Assembly: GCF_014696625.1 (NCBI RefSeq)
Contig: NZ_JACJQL010000014.1
Location: 1 to 64,000, forward strand
DNA from: Nostoc parmelioides FACHB-3921
GTDB lineage: Bacteria; Cyanobacteriota; Cyanobacteriia; Cyanobacteriales; Nostocaceae
Direction: 5' to 3'
DNA length: 64,000 nt
The position numbers and the translations under genes were made by a program. The notes under the pieces are model-generated. The model had not been told where the DNA came from. It searched no databases and saw nothing but the letters and a program-made list of their open reading frames with translations. Below, in pieces: positions 44,960 to 55,911 of the stretch (its first letter is position 1; each line of letters starts with the position of its first letter).

Positions 44960-45706
44960 ATGAACCAATCCATCAAAGTCATCCTTATTACCGCCCTCGT
45001 CACTGCTGTCTCTGGTAGACCTGCTGTAGCCCAGTTTGGCGCACCCAGTAGCCTCAGCTTCAGCAACATGAACGCCTACCTCAGCGTTCAGAAAAATGCT
45101 GCACTGGTGCGTCAAGCTCAGTCAAATCTTAACAGCATCAATCGGCGCAACAACAGCAGCAAGCGCGCCCAAGCCACCGCCCGCACCCAAGCCCAAGCTG
45201 CCCCACAAACCACCTTCCGCCCAGGCTCGCAGCGCTTGCTGGTGACGCAGTTCGCCCGCAGTTTGAGCAGTGATCCCACTATAGTAAGCCAGTCAACCAA
45301 AGCCTTCACCGAGGGCTTTAAAGCCTTCGAGGCAGAAGCCCGGCGTTTAGGCCGCCCCAACAACGTGGCGATGGCCTTCGCCTATTTGGTGGGGGTTTGC
45401 TACATGGTACACTACGGCGAAGAACCCACCGAAACCGCGCTGATGAATCTCCAAGCAAACAGCGACGCTGCCTTCGGTTCCTCAACTGCCTTCAAAGCAC
45501 TGAACAGCCAAGAGCGCCAAAAACTCTATGAGACCTTCGTACTCATGGCGACACTACCTTTGGCAGGTTACACCGTAGCAACCGAGCAGAACGACCAAGA
45601 GTTACTCAATACCTACCGCAATATTGCTGGGGTAGCTCTTGAGACTGCCTTGGGGGTGCGACCAGATCGGTTGCGGTTCACGGCAACGGGGTTGGAACTG
45701 CGCTAA
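44960..45706 (+). CDS. Secreted/periplasmic hypothetical protein (DUF6683-like)
   Basis: 248 residues from ATG 44960 (MNQSIKVILITALVTAVSGR, PAVAQ), which gives a clean signal peptide cleaved after AVA or AVAQ; the upstream in-frame extension comes from repeats. The mature protein has an Asn/Ala/Arg-rich spacer and then a helical domain: LVTQFARSLSSDPTIVSQST, FEAEARRLGRPNNVAMAFAY and NSQERQKLYETFVLMATLPL. The family is conserved in cyanobacteria without a known function. Confidence 0.75.
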   Translation: MNQSIKVILITALVTAVSGRPAVAQFGAPSSLSFSNMNAYLSVQKNAALVRQAQSNLNSINRRNNSSKRAQATARTQAQAAPQTTFRPGSQRLLVTQFARSLSSDPTIVSQSTKAFTEGFKAFEAEARRLGRPNNVAMAFAYLVGVCYMVHYGEEPTETALMNLQANSDAAFGSSTAFKALNSQERQKLYETFVLMATLPLAGYTVATEQNDQELLNTYRNIAGVALETALGVRPDRLRFTATGLELR

Positions 45707-45924
45707 AGCGTCCCGTGGTTAGGGAAGCCATATGAACGGAGTAGGCGACGAAAAGAGTATTACAAAAGATGGTATTGATTTTGTGGCGATTGTCAGCGTG
45801 AGGCGATCGCTACGGACAGATTTTTCAATAATAGAGTGAGTTATTAATTATAGTCGAAGTCGGATCAGCAAAGGTAGGCTGCTGCGATACTATTTTTATA
45901 ATGTAAACCACATCACATAAACTT
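45707..45924. other. Intergenic region, nothing recognised
   Basis: About 220 bp with one HIP1 palindrome (45803-45810). No convincing small gene. Confidence 0.4.
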
Positions 45925-46293
45925 ATGGAGCCAGATTCTTTACCAACCGAGGTGATTCTGACGCATCCACGTCGCTCCCTCGGTAAAGTCCAACTTGACT
46001 GGACACCCCAACCCGGAAACTATCTAGATTTTGAAGGCAACACCTACGCAGTTCTAGAACGCCGCCATAGATATCAACTTAAATCGGGGCGTTATCGTTT
46101 GCATAATATAGCTCTTTACGTCCAGTCTGCCCAAAGACCATCAGAAAAAACTTTAGTAGCAGGGCGTTGGGTAGTAGGTGATGCCACCTGTAGATTTAAT
46201 GCACACTCAGAAATCATTCGCTGTGCAGTCAATCCCCACGGCCCTTGCGAGTCCTGCCGTTATTATGAAACCTCACTAGCTGCCATTTCCTAA
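45925..46293 (+). CDS. DUF6464 family protein
   Basis: 122 residues. It begins with [40 protein letters not shown] and [20 protein letters not shown], then [20 protein letters not shown] and a C-terminal CESCRYYE. The four-Cys pattern (C-R-F-N, I-R-C-A-V-N-P, C-x-x-C) suggests a zinc site. It is a cyanobacteria-specific conserved family of unknown role. Its last 18 bp overlap the 3' end of fmt convergently. Confidence 0.8.
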   Translation: MEPDSLPTEVILTHPRRSLGKVQLDWTPQPGNYLDFEGNTYAVLERRHRYQLKSGRYRLHNIALYVQSAQRPSEKTLVAGRWVVGDATCRFNAHSEIIRCAVNPHGPCESCRYYETSLAAIS

Positions 46294-47280
46294 CACTTCC
46301 CCCACCGTCAGCCGCGTACCATTAACAAAATCCCAGCCCGATTGGGGGCGTTTGCCAGGTAGCTGAACCTCTCGTAAAAGTAAAAGCCCCTCACCCGTTT
46401 GAGCGATCGCACCAACTCCCTTGGTTATGCTGACTACTTCTCCTGGGTTACCCGATATCTGTGATAAATCAGGTAGTTTTTGCAACATTTTTTGTAATTC
46501 TGGTGGTAGCTCGTCACTGTAAGCAGCACCAAGGGGAAAGGAGGCTGTAATCTTCAGAGGTTGGTTACGGAAGGTAGTTGTACAATTTGGGTAAAATCCC
46601 CTAATTTGATTGTGCAGTTGCAACGCGCTCCTTGACCAATCTAAACCATAATCTTGTTTTTGAATTAAAGAAGCATAAGTGGCAGCAGCATTATCTTGCG
46701 GAATTGGTTGAATTTCCTTTTGCTGTAGCTTGTACAAGGTTTCTATTAATAAATCTCCACCAATCACAGATAGCCTCTGGGCTAAATCATCAGCCGTATC
46801 GAGTAAGCTAATGGGTGTAGTGGCTTTAAGTAGCATTGCCCCAGTATCCATACCGGCATCCATTAACATTGTCGTGATCCCCGTTTCTGTTTCGCCGTTA
46901 TATAAACACCATTGAATCGGTGCAGCACCTCGATACTGGGGCAAAATTGAGCCATGTACATTCACACAACCTAATTTGGGCATATTGAGGATTTTTTGTG
47001 ACAAAATTTGCCCATAGGCCACTACAACAAACACATCTGCGTCTAATTCCTTAAGTTTGTTGAGAGTTTCCGTATCTTTTTTTATCCTTTCCGGTTGCCA
47101 TACTGGTAAATTGTGAGCGATCGCCATATTCTTGACAGGAGAAGGTGTTAATTTATTCCCTCTTTCCCGACGCTTATCCGGTTGCGTAACTACGGCTAAA
47201 ACCTCAAATTCTTGATTAAGTAACAGTTTTTCTAAAGTAGGAACAGCAAATTCAGGTGTACCAAAAAATACAATTTTCAT
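46276..47280 (-). CDS. fmt: Methionyl-tRNA formyltransferase
   Basis: 334 residues. It formylates initiator Met-tRNA using 10-formyl-tetrahydrofolate. The N-terminal catalytic domain shows [40 protein letters not shown] (with the catalytic Asn-His...) and [20 protein letters not shown]. The C-terminal tRNA-binding domain ends [20 protein letters not shown]. Single-gene unit; a long non-coding region lies upstream. Confidence 0.97.
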   Translation of the reverse strand: MKIVFFGTPEFAVPTLEKLLLNQEFEVLAVVTQPDKRRERGNKLTPSPVKNMAIAHNLPVWQPERIKKDTETLNKLKELDADVFVVVAYGQILSQKILNMPKLGCVNVHGSILPQYRGAAPIQWCLYNGETETGITTMLMDAGMDTGAMLLKATTPISLLDTADDLAQRLSVIGGDLLIETLYKLQQKEIQPIPQDNAAATYASLIQKQDYGLDWSRSALQLHNQIRGFYPNCTTTFRNQPLKITASFPLGAAYSDELPPELQKMLQKLPDLSQISGNPGEVVSITKGVGAIAQTGEGLLLLREVQLPGKRPQSGWDFVNGTRLTVGEVLGNGS

Positions 47281-48181
47281 TAGCTATTAGTCAGTAGTCA
47301 GTTGTCAGTAGGGGCGGGTTTACAGATATCCTCATTCTCGGACGATGATCTTTATAAACCCGCCCGTACAGTTGTCAGTATATCTTCTCCCTATCTCGCC
47401 TACTTTTTGTCCTCAACACTTCTCATAACCCAAATAGGCACTTTTAATTGGCAATGAATAATTGAATATACGGTGGCAAAACTAAGATTTTCTTGGTAAA
47501 CTTGTGGCTAAGTTAACCAGCATCTAGGCAGCTAATAACTGTCGGTGTAGTTAGTGACTGTAATTATTTAGCTAACGTCTACCAAGCAAATTTCTGTGGC
47601 TATTTTCTCAGCTATTTAGCTAAGATTGTAGCGGACTTACTCAAAAATACCAGATTAATTTCTATCTAAGGGTAGATGATTATATGGTTTTTCGGGTAAT
47701 ATATCTTGTGCGTCAGCTTTCCCAATTTTCAAAGTAACGCCTCACTTAAACCATTATCAGGGTCTGTACTGTTGTAGCGGAATATCAACAGAGCAATTTT
47801 TTATGCCTCGCTGTTAATCACGCTAACCGGACAGTCCAGCTATCGTTTATATTTTGAGCTATCAGAAATCTGTGGCTCAGATTATCCCTTCAATGCTCTT
47901 CGTTTTTGAAGAGTACAAAGTCCCTATTTTAAGTCCTAAATCGGCAGTAAATCTGCTGATGCTTTTTGTTGGCAATTTTCAGTAATAACCGATACTTTAG
48001 AATTACAAGGTGTAAAGAATGAAACTGTACTTTTGTAAAAATCTGCAAATTTAAAAAAATAATTTCATTTAATCTAGTTAAATCCTTGAGTTTGTTGTTA
48101 TACCTGTAATCAACAGCCTGCTTCCTCAGTCAAATAAACTTGCGCCTCATACAGCAACCGCCCCTCTGGAGAGTCCCACCC
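47281..48181. other. 900-bp non-coding region between divergent genes
   Basis: It separates fmt (minus) and the TolB-like gene (plus). It holds an STRR-flanked hairpin element at 47301-47380. The remaining 800 bp contain no ORF with plausible start and coding character. A long 5' leader or an unrecognised small RNA is possible, but I see no covariation-type hairpin that supports one. Confidence 0.4.
47301..47380. repeat. Hairpin element flanked by 10-bp direct repeats
   Basis: GTTGTCAGTA occurs at 47301-47310 and again at 47371-47380. Between them is a 60-bp segment whose 11-bp ends are perfect inverted repeats (GGGCGGGTTTA 47312-47322; TAAACCCGCCC 47355-47365). This looks like a small mobile hairpin inserted in an STRR with duplication of the target. 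Confidence 0.6.
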
Positions 48182-49456
48182 ATGCTTAAACCCCTCTTGC
48201 TGTCAGGATGGTTCCGCGTGCAACCATTTCTTAATTATGTTGTTGTTATCATGTTGATTGCTCCCTTGGTGGTAGCATCAGGTCATTCTAGTTCAGCAAA
48301 GCCATCAAAGGCGATCGCTAAAACCACTACGGAAGCAGAAACACCTGACGCTGTACCACAGGAAGCGGCTGTTATTAGTGAACAAAATTTGGCGGAAGTC
48401 TTAACAGCAAGTCAAATCAACTCCAGAATTGGAGAAGTTGCAGGTTTTCCACAGGAGATAGTGGTTGACCAAAAATCACAAATATTACCAGCCGATAACC
48501 TAGAATCTTTAGTAGCGAAAAAATACTCCCATACAAACAAACTCTTAGCAGCAGTTGAACTTGCACCCACGACAGAGTTACCTGTGAGTGAAAAATCAGC
48601 TGTTCAATCCCTGAAACAAAAAGATCAAGCGATTTTGAATGCAGTGTCTGAAGCTCATTCATTAGTAGCGAGTCAAGTTGCATCCAGTCTGAAACCATCA
48701 ACACCAGCCTCCACTCCAGACATATCAATAGATGAACCCCAAGAGGGAGCAGAGGCGCAAGCAGATCCCATTGGTAGTCCTCATCCAATTCCTTGGCAAT
48801 GGATTTTGTCAACTCAAGAAGCCATAGGTTCTAGAGGTGGTTCGGGAGTGCGTTACTACCGCAGTGTGCCTGTAGTTTCTCCTGATGGTAAGTATGCTGT
48901 TTACAGCCGGGTACAAATTGAAGTTAAACCCGAAATGCACAACACTAAAGTGAATAGTGTTTTGTTTGTCGAAGATAGACAAACAAAGAAATTACGGGTG
49001 ATGGCTGCTACTACTGTTACCAATGATCCTTTATTAGACACACAGCAAGTATCAGCAGAACCAGCTGACAGCGATGGCAAAATAGGGGTTTTAGTACCTG
49101 TGAGTTGGTCAGAAAAAAGCGATCGCTTTTTAGCACGCAAGTTTGAAGGTATATTCAACACTGGGGATTCGACAGATCAAGCCGTCATTTGGGATCGCCA
49201 AAAGAATCAAACTAATACAGTTGCTCCTGCTCAAGAAGTAGATGACCATGAAAAAATTGCTGTGTTACTAGGTTGGAGTAAAAACGACCCAGATCATGTA
49301 ATCTTCCGTGCTGGCGAAATGGGTGAGGAAGAATGGCCTTTAGTAAAAGTTGCTATTGATGGTAAAACAGCCGCCACAACGGATGCAGACCAACCAATTA
49401 CTTATGGTGATAAGCTGACACAAGTCTGGGCGGGGCCACAAGTGGCTTCTCGCTAG
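48182..49456 (+). CDS. Membrane-anchored or secreted hypothetical protein with TolB-like C-terminal region
   Basis: 424 residues from ATG 48182 (GGAGAG about 9 nt upstream); a TTG 42 bp earlier is weaker. The N-terminus has a hydrophobic segment FLNYVVVIMLIAPLVVASGH, a signal peptide or anchor. Residues about 40-200 are low-complexity Ala/Ser/Glu-rich. The C-terminal half contains RYYRSVPVVSPDGKYAVYSR and DSTDQAVIWDRQKNQTNTVA, recalling beta-propeller (TolB/WD40-like) strands. It is a cyanobacterial conserved hypothetical. A rho-independent terminator follows. Confidence 0.75.
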   Translation: MLKPLLLSGWFRVQPFLNYVVVIMLIAPLVVASGHSSSAKPSKAIAKTTTEAETPDAVPQEAAVISEQNLAEVLTASQINSRIGEVAGFPQEIVVDQKSQILPADNLESLVAKKYSHTNKLLAAVELAPTTELPVSEKSAVQSLKQKDQAILNAVSEAHSLVASQVASSLKPSTPASTPDISIDEPQEGAEAQADPIGSPHPIPWQWILSTQEAIGSRGGSGVRYYRSVPVVSPDGKYAVYSRVQIEVKPEMHNTKVNSVLFVEDRQTKKLRVMAATTVTNDPLLDTQQVSAEPADSDGKIGVLVPVSWSEKSDRFLARKFEGIFNTGDSTDQAVIWDRQKNQTNTVAPAQEVDDHEKIAVLLGWSKNDPDHVIFRAGEMGEEEWPLVKVAIDGKTAATTDADQPITYGDKLTQVWAGPQVASR

Positions 49457-49474
49457 TGGGCAGCAAATATAACG

Positions 49475-49515
49475 AATTCCCGTTGTCACTACTGTTGATG
49501 ACGGGAATTTTTTTG
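49475..49515 (+). terminator. Rho-independent terminator
   Basis: AATTCCCGT (49475-49483) pairs with ACGGGAATT (49501-49509) and is followed by TTTTTT. It lies 18 nt after the upstream plus-strand gene. Confidence 0.85.
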
Positions 49516-49682
49516 CCAAGGGGTAGGCTAATAATCCTATGATGCCAAATGTAGTTTAGGTATATATTGTGGTTTTCGGGGAATCACCCAAAACCATTGT
49601 TGAGTATAAATTATTGAGCAGCATAATCTAACGATATATTGTCAATTGACAAACTCGTTAATAAATCATAGAAACAGTACAT

Positions 49683-50815
<1,133 letters not shown>

Positions 50816-50860
50816 GATAACTATGTGCTGGATTTATGGTTAGACAAATATCTTAAATAT

Positions 50861-51961
50861 TTATGGTGTCTGATTGATCTTACTTATTTGGTTTCTGGAA
50901 AAATCAGTAGCTCTGACGATGCGTATTCCTTGAGAAGTAATATGTGCTACTTCAGGGAAAAATTGCGTCGGTGATTTTTCTGGCGCTCTAGCTACAGCAT
51001 CAGCGATACGCAATTGGGTTGGTTCCATTTGCAAGGACATGATGAGACAATCACGATTACCCGCAGCCCCAGCATGAGCGATTCCCCGCAGACGACCCCA
51101 CACCAGAATGTCGCCATCTGCCACTACGATACCACCTGGATTGATATCTCCCAATAAAATTACTGTGCCTGGGTGACGAATTTCCACACCAGAACGGATG
51201 GTCATTTCTAGATAGAGAGCGTCGGCTTGGGGTGTGGAAGTTGCTTTTGGTTCTGAACTGAGTACGGTTTCTGGTTGTAATTGTTCTACAGAATAACCGG
51301 ATGTGACCGCAGCGATCGCCGTTTGTCGGCGACTGGTAGCCACAGATTTAAGTTGCAGTTGCACTTCATTGAAGGTTTCTGCAAGTTGTTGCAGTTGTCT
51401 ACCATCTAATAGGCGATCGTACGCTACTAGGTGTACTGATGTGTTCCGGGTACGGAGGCGATCGCCTGCATTTAAACGGAACTTTAGTTGTTGCCAAATA
51501 TCAGACCAAGTAAATTCGGTTGCAGGTACTTGTATTTCAGTAGGTAAAACTACTAGTAGTCGTCCCGCTTCTGTTTTTAATTGTACTTGGATATTATTTT
51601 TAACTTTATTATCCACCACTGACTCAGGAGAATTCAGACTCAACCAACCAGAGTTAGAGTTGACATCTGTCGCTTGAGAAGTCGGTTCTAAATCTAAGTC
51701 GAGGTCGGGTAAGTTTATCTCAGCAGGTGCAGAATTGACCTGCTCATCCACCATTGGCGCATCGGACTCGACATTAGTAACTTCAGCATTTAACTTTAAA
51801 TACTGAAGAACAGAATTTAGTTCCGCATCAGGAATCACCGAGTTAGATTCTGCATCAGGAGACGGAGAATTTGACTTGGGATTGACAACGGTAGAATTAG
51901 ACTCTGCATCCGAAAATGCAGAATTTGACCCTAAATTGGGGATGGCAGAATCAGAAGTCAT
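50861..51961 (-). CDS. minC: Septum site-determining protein MinC with N-terminal repeat extension
   Basis: 366 residues, longer than the usual 230. The C-terminal beta-helix is standard: IRSGVEIRHPGTVILLGDIN, PGGIVVADGDILVWGRLRGI and AHAGAAGNRDCLIMSLQMEP. The N-terminal MinC domain occupies about 120-240. Residues 1-75 form nonapeptide-like repeats with an (S/L)N-S-x-x-x-D-A-E pattern. MinC inhibits FtsZ polymerisation. First gene of minCDE. Confidence 0.93.
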   Translation of the reverse strand: MTSDSAIPNLGSNSAFSDAESNSTVVNPKSNSPSPDAESNSVIPDAELNSVLQYLKLNAEVTNVESDAPMVDEQVNSAPAEINLPDLDLDLEPTSQATDVNSNSGWLSLNSPESVVDNKVKNNIQVQLKTEAGRLLVVLPTEIQVPATEFTWSDIWQQLKFRLNAGDRLRTRNTSVHLVAYDRLLDGRQLQQLAETFNEVQLQLKSVATSRRQTAIAAVTSGYSVEQLQPETVLSSEPKATSTPQADALYLEMTIRSGVEIRHPGTVILLGDINPGGIVVADGDILVWGRLRGIAHAGAAGNRDCLIMSLQMEPTQLRIADAVARAPEKSPTQFFPEVAHITSQGIRIVRATDFSRNQISKINQTP

Positions 51962-52041
51962 GCGGTACCAGCCAAAAGACGAGGGACAGACCCGGTAATT
52001 ACCAATATTAAACTAGTTGCTAATTACAACAACATCCTCAC

Positions 52042-53367
52042 TTAAGTATTTTTAGTTAATCTTTGATAAATTTTTCCCAAGGCGTTAGTGTCACCAACAT
52101 TCCCTGGAAACAAAACTACTGGTAAATCGGGAAATTGAGGGTGGTTAGACGATGTTAGCACCATCGAACATCCAGGTAAAATTTGACCAAGCAATCGGGC
52201 AGAAGTTAAAGCTAATCCAGTGCTTAATACATCATTGGAAGTAATTCCCCCCTTACTGATGAGAAATCCAATGTCAGGGGGCAAATTACGGACAATATCC
52301 ATTAATAAACTTGATACTTTGATGCCAAAATCCAACCGGGTTTTAACATCCTTAAATGTGAGTTCTTGACGACTCGTATAAACTACTGGTGTTTTACCAG
52401 ATTCGTGTACTTTCTCGACACTTGTTTTAATTTCAGATAACAGTATATTAGCTGCATCTATCTGATCATCAAGTAATCGTGACACATTGACTTCGATTCC
52501 CACTGTTCCCGCAACTTGTAACAGTGCTTCTAGTTGTTGTGTTGTTTTTTTGACATGAGAACCGACTATGACGGCTCCTGGTTTACCTTTTCGCACATAC
52601 TCAGCCATATTTTCGGCAGCGATGGGTTGGGGGGGTAGGGCAGCCAAAGCGGTTAAAATACTGGCAGCACTGCGGAATAGAAAGCGTTTACCTTGACTAG
52701 CTGCGTCTAAGACATCTACTGCAAAACGGTTGAGATCAGCTTGAGTTTCCCCATCCACCACACCACACTGATTACCTGTAAGCTTGAGTAAGCGTTCTAA
52801 GCTTCCAGCACGAATATCGCTGAGTAAAAACCTTTCTACAGAATCAGCATTAATACTACCGTTGGTTTTTTCTTCTACATACTTAGGTAAGTAGCTGTGA
52901 TGGTAGGCGAAAACTGAATCACGAGCAAATTCAGTTTCGTGAACTGGGGTAGGTACACCATCAATAATTAAGTAATGAATGCTGTCGCGGGTGATGCGTC
53001 CCCCTTCAAAAAAGGCGGGGACAAGAAAGTGAGCATCAAATGGGCCTAATTCTTGAGCGATCGCATCGGTTTCAATGGGATAATGGCCGCGTAACGTAGA
53101 ATCAGAACGGCTGACAACTAGAAAGTCATTCACGCCTTCAGCAGCCAGCGCTACTTTCAAGTTTTGACAGACCTCTCTTGTCACAGATGCGGCTGATTCT
53201 GGTGGTAAAGCTCTGGTATTGGTGAGTATAAAAAAAATCGGTGCATCATCCCGCAAGCCTGTGCGTAAAGTCTCCACATCCCAACGCATCAGCAGCAAAC
53301 AGCTATGGACTGTTTGAGAACCTGTAGGGTCATCATCCAAGACAATTATTTTTGGTTTGTTGCTCAT
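52042..53367 (-). CDS. Four-carbon acid sugar kinase family protein (DUF1537)
   Basis: 441 residues from ATG 53367 (MSNKPKIIVLDDDPTGSQTV), preferred over an in-frame start 48 nt upstream that lies in STRR-like DNA. The N-terminus with DDDPTGSQTVHS is the family signature (OtnK/DtnK/Ygb-type). The C-terminal nucleotide-binding domain has FLISKGGITSNDVLSTGL and VVLFPGNVGDTNAL. These enzymes phosphorylate four-carbon sugar acids, though the substrate in cyanobacteria is unknown. It stands alone, separated from its neighbours by repeats. Confidence 0.85.
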   Translation of the reverse strand: MSNKPKIIVLDDDPTGSQTVHSCLLLMRWDVETLRTGLRDDAPIFFILTNTRALPPESAASVTREVCQNLKVALAAEGVNDFLVVSRSDSTLRGHYPIETDAIAQELGPFDAHFLVPAFFEGGRITRDSIHYLIIDGVPTPVHETEFARDSVFAYHHSYLPKYVEEKTNGSINADSVERFLLSDIRAGSLERLLKLTGNQCGVVDGETQADLNRFAVDVLDAASQGKRFLFRSAASILTALAALPPQPIAAENMAEYVRKGKPGAVIVGSHVKKTTQQLEALLQVAGTVGIEVNVSRLLDDQIDAANILLSEIKTSVEKVHESGKTPVVYTSRQELTFKDVKTRLDFGIKVSSLLMDIVRNLPPDIGFLISKGGITSNDVLSTGLALTSARLLGQILPGCSMVLTSSNHPQFPDLPVVLFPGNVGDTNALGKIYQRLTKNT

Positions 53368-53498
53368 AGAAATGAAGAGTGCTGGTGTTGAGTGCTGAGT
53401 TAAAAGACAGCCCACAAGGGGCTTGTACCAAGTACATCAGTAACAAGTAAGGCTTACTCACTCATTACTCACGATTAATGACTCAGCACTGATTTTGG

Positions 53499-54164
53499 TT
53501 AACGGGACGATTGTAGTTTTCTCAATTCTGCTTGTACATCAAGACCTATCTGCAATGATTGATTGATAATTTGACCATATTCGCTAGCCTGAGTATTTTC
53601 TTTAATGGCTTGAATATTGGTGACATTATTGACAAATAGCTCTTGTTGATTAGCAAGCAGTTTTTTATTATCCCGCAAAAGTCGCGCTGTTTTCAAAGCT
53701 TGGACTAAATCTTCTCGTAACAGTTGCAGGGTGGTGATAACTTGTTCTCTATCATCCAGGCTATTATCTAAATCTCCAGACACTGCCAACTGGTCATTTA
53801 CATCCACCGCTACGATTAAGGCGTGATATTGGTCAACTGCATCTAGAAGCTTTATAAGTATTTTGGGGGTTTGGAGTCGTTGCCAGAGCAATCGCCCTAG
53901 TAACAGCACTACTGCAACTATAATGAATAAAATTATACCTAACGAAATTGCTGAACCAATTGTTGGCAGAATAATCAAGCCGTAAATTAGCCCAACAATG
54001 ACTACAGATATGACAAATACTAAGGATATTTCATTCTGCCAAAATTTTGAGCGCTGTTGACGATTAGCGATCACACCAGGACGAGGGACTCTCTCTGGTG
54101 ACACCCCAGTTAAGCGTCTCAGTTCTCCTTTACTAATTTCTAAACCCATTAAGTCCGGCTGCAC
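53499..54164 (-). CDS. Membrane protein of unknown function
   Basis: 221 residues. Two adjacent membrane helices at about residues 50-95 (LVFVISVVIVGLIYGLIILP; LGIILFIIVAVVLLLGRLLW) separate a short basic N-terminus from a long soluble helical C-terminus (LQLLREDLVQALKTARLLRD). No catalytic residue is evident. I do not recognise a named family. Confidence 0.75.
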   Translation of the reverse strand: MQPDLMGLEISKGELRRLTGVSPERVPRPGVIANRQQRSKFWQNEISLVFVISVVIVGLIYGLIILPTIGSAISLGIILFIIVAVVLLLGRLLWQRLQTPKILIKLLDAVDQYHALIVAVDVNDQLAVSGDLDNSLDDREQVITTLQLLREDLVQALKTARLLRDNKKLLANQQELFVNNVTNIQAIKENTQASEYGQIINQSLQIGLDVQAELRKLQSSR

Positions 54165-54304
54165 AACTGGATACTCCTGTGGGGTGAGCGTTGTGCCATT
54201 ATTTTAATGTGGTTTGGAGCGACAATTCGTAACTTTTTTAAACGCGGAGGGATGGGAGGTAGGCGCGGAGTAACGCGGAGGATATTAGGTCATTGGTGAG
54301 GATT

Positions 54305-55858
54305 TTAGGGTTTTAATGCCCAATTTATGATGGCTTGAGTTAATCCATCTAAAGTGTATTCTTCAGCTTCTATATCTACTCGACCTAATAGGGTATGACA
54401 AGTTTTTGAGGTTTGGGGGCCGATGGAAGCAATACATATTCCTGCTAAAGTGTTGGGGATATTGTGAGGAAATATGTTGTCTACAAGTTGATGGAAAAAT
54501 TGCACAGTTTTAGAACTGGCGAAGGTGATTATATCTATTGTGTGATTTTTTAAGGCTAGTTCTGCTGCTGGGGGAATACTAGTAGGACAACATGATTGAT
54601 AAGCCGCTACTTCAATGATTTCTGCACCTTTAGCTGATAGTTCTTTAACTAAAATTTCTCTTCCACCGCTTTCGACTCTGGGAAATAAAATTTTTTGATT
54701 TAGTAGTGATTCGGGGAAATGCTCTACTAAGGAATCAGCCACAAAGTTAGGGGGGATAAAATCTGCTTGGATTCCTCTTTGTTTCAGGCTTTGGGAGGTT
54801 TTTTCGCCAACAACGGCAATTTTTAACCCAGCTAAAGCACGAGTATCTTTACCTTGGTTATGTAGCCTTTCAAAAAAATAATCTACGCCGTTGGTGGAAG
54901 TGAGAATTAACCAGTCGAAGTGAGATAAATTAGCGATCGCCTGATCTAACTCTTCCCAACTAGAAGGGGGTGCTATTTCTAATGCTGGCATTTCTATGAC
55001 TGTAGCGCCAAGTGTGGTTAGGCGATCGCTAAATTGACTCGATTGACCAGATGAACGGGTGACGAGGATGGTTTTTCCAGTGAGAGGTTGGTTGCTGGAC
55101 ATAGGTGTAGTTGAGTTCTCTGGAAATATTTTCTCAGGTTGTAGGTACTTGCGTAGCCCGACAACTTCACCGATGACGATAACTACTGGAGAGAGAGATA
55201 AACCAGCCGTTTGTTCGAGGATATCGCCCAGTTGACCAGTCCAAATTTGTTGACTGGGGGTTCCTGCCCAGCGAATAATAGCTATAGGTGTGAGATGCGA
55301 TCGCTCTCTACGTAGAAGTTCATGTACAATATCTGCGAGGTTTTTTCCACCCATCAATATCACTAGGGTGTCTAACCTCGACAGCGCTTCCCAATCTAAA
55401 ACCTCTGGTTCGTGGGCTGTCAACACTGCAAAGCAACGACTCATCACCGGGTCTGTAAGCGGGATTCCTGCTAATAAAGGCGCAGCTATGGCTGAGGAAA
55501 TTCCTGGTACTACTTCAAATTCACAACCGGCTGCTTTCAAAGCCTCAATTTCAGAGGTACAGCGTCCAAAAATAAACGGGTCGCCTGATTTCAACCTGAC
55601 GACTAATGCACCTTCTTGGCAGAACTTAACTAATAAATTATTGATTTCCGTTTGTGGTGTGCTGGGTTTACCACCACGTTTCCCTACATCTAGTTTGAGA
55701 CAATCAGATGAGACGCACTGCAACAATTGCTCATCCACTAGGGCATCATAAACCAACACTTGAGCCGCACCCAGAAGATGATTAGCTTTCACCGTTAGGT
55801 AAGCTATATCTCCCGGCCCTGCACCTACAAGATAGACTTTACCCTTTTGTTGAGTCAT
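54305..55858 (-). CDS. cobA-hemD: Fused uroporphyrinogen-III C-methyltransferase / uroporphyrinogen-III synthase
   Basis: 517 residues. The N-terminal 245 residues are SUMT: GKVYLVGAGPGDIAYLTVKA, VVRLKSGDPFIFGR, and VVPGISSAIAAPLLAGIPLT, making precorrin-2. The C-terminal 255 residues are HemD: ILVTRSSGQSSQFSDRLTTL, DWLILTSTNGVDYFFERL and ITFASSKTVQFFHQLV, which closes the tetrapyrrole ring. The fusion couples the branch to siroheme and cobalamin with uroporphyrinogen-III synthesis. CobA-HemD fusions are known in other bacteria. Confidence 0.95.
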   Translation of the reverse strand: MTQQKGKVYLVGAGPGDIAYLTVKANHLLGAAQVLVYDALVDEQLLQCVSSDCLKLDVGKRGGKPSTPQTEINNLLVKFCQEGALVVRLKSGDPFIFGRCTSEIEALKAAGCEFEVVPGISSAIAAPLLAGIPLTDPVMSRCFAVLTAHEPEVLDWEALSRLDTLVILMGGKNLADIVHELLRRERSHLTPIAIIRWAGTPSQQIWTGQLGDILEQTAGLSLSPVVIVIGEVVGLRKYLQPEKIFPENSTTPMSSNQPLTGKTILVTRSSGQSSQFSDRLTTLGATVIEMPALEIAPPSSWEELDQAIANLSHFDWLILTSTNGVDYFFERLHNQGKDTRALAGLKIAVVGEKTSQSLKQRGIQADFIPPNFVADSLVEHFPESLLNQKILFPRVESGGREILVKELSAKGAEIIEVAAYQSCCPTSIPPAAELALKNHTIDIITFASSKTVQFFHQLVDNIFPHNIPNTLAGICIASIGPQTSKTCHTLLGRVDIEAEEYTLDGLTQAIINWALKP

Positions 55859-55911
55859 AATTTTAGATTATTGCGTAGGCGAAACATCGTCGTAAACATC
55901 ACTCATATTAC

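Noticed and set aside
47381-48181. A small RNA or riboswitch in the long gap before the TolB-like gene
   Set aside because: No recognisable conserved core or strong hairpin plus T-run could be supported by eye.
55290-55751. Plus-strand ORF opposite cobA-hemD
   Set aside because: It lies entirely antisense to conserved SUMT motifs and has no start signal.
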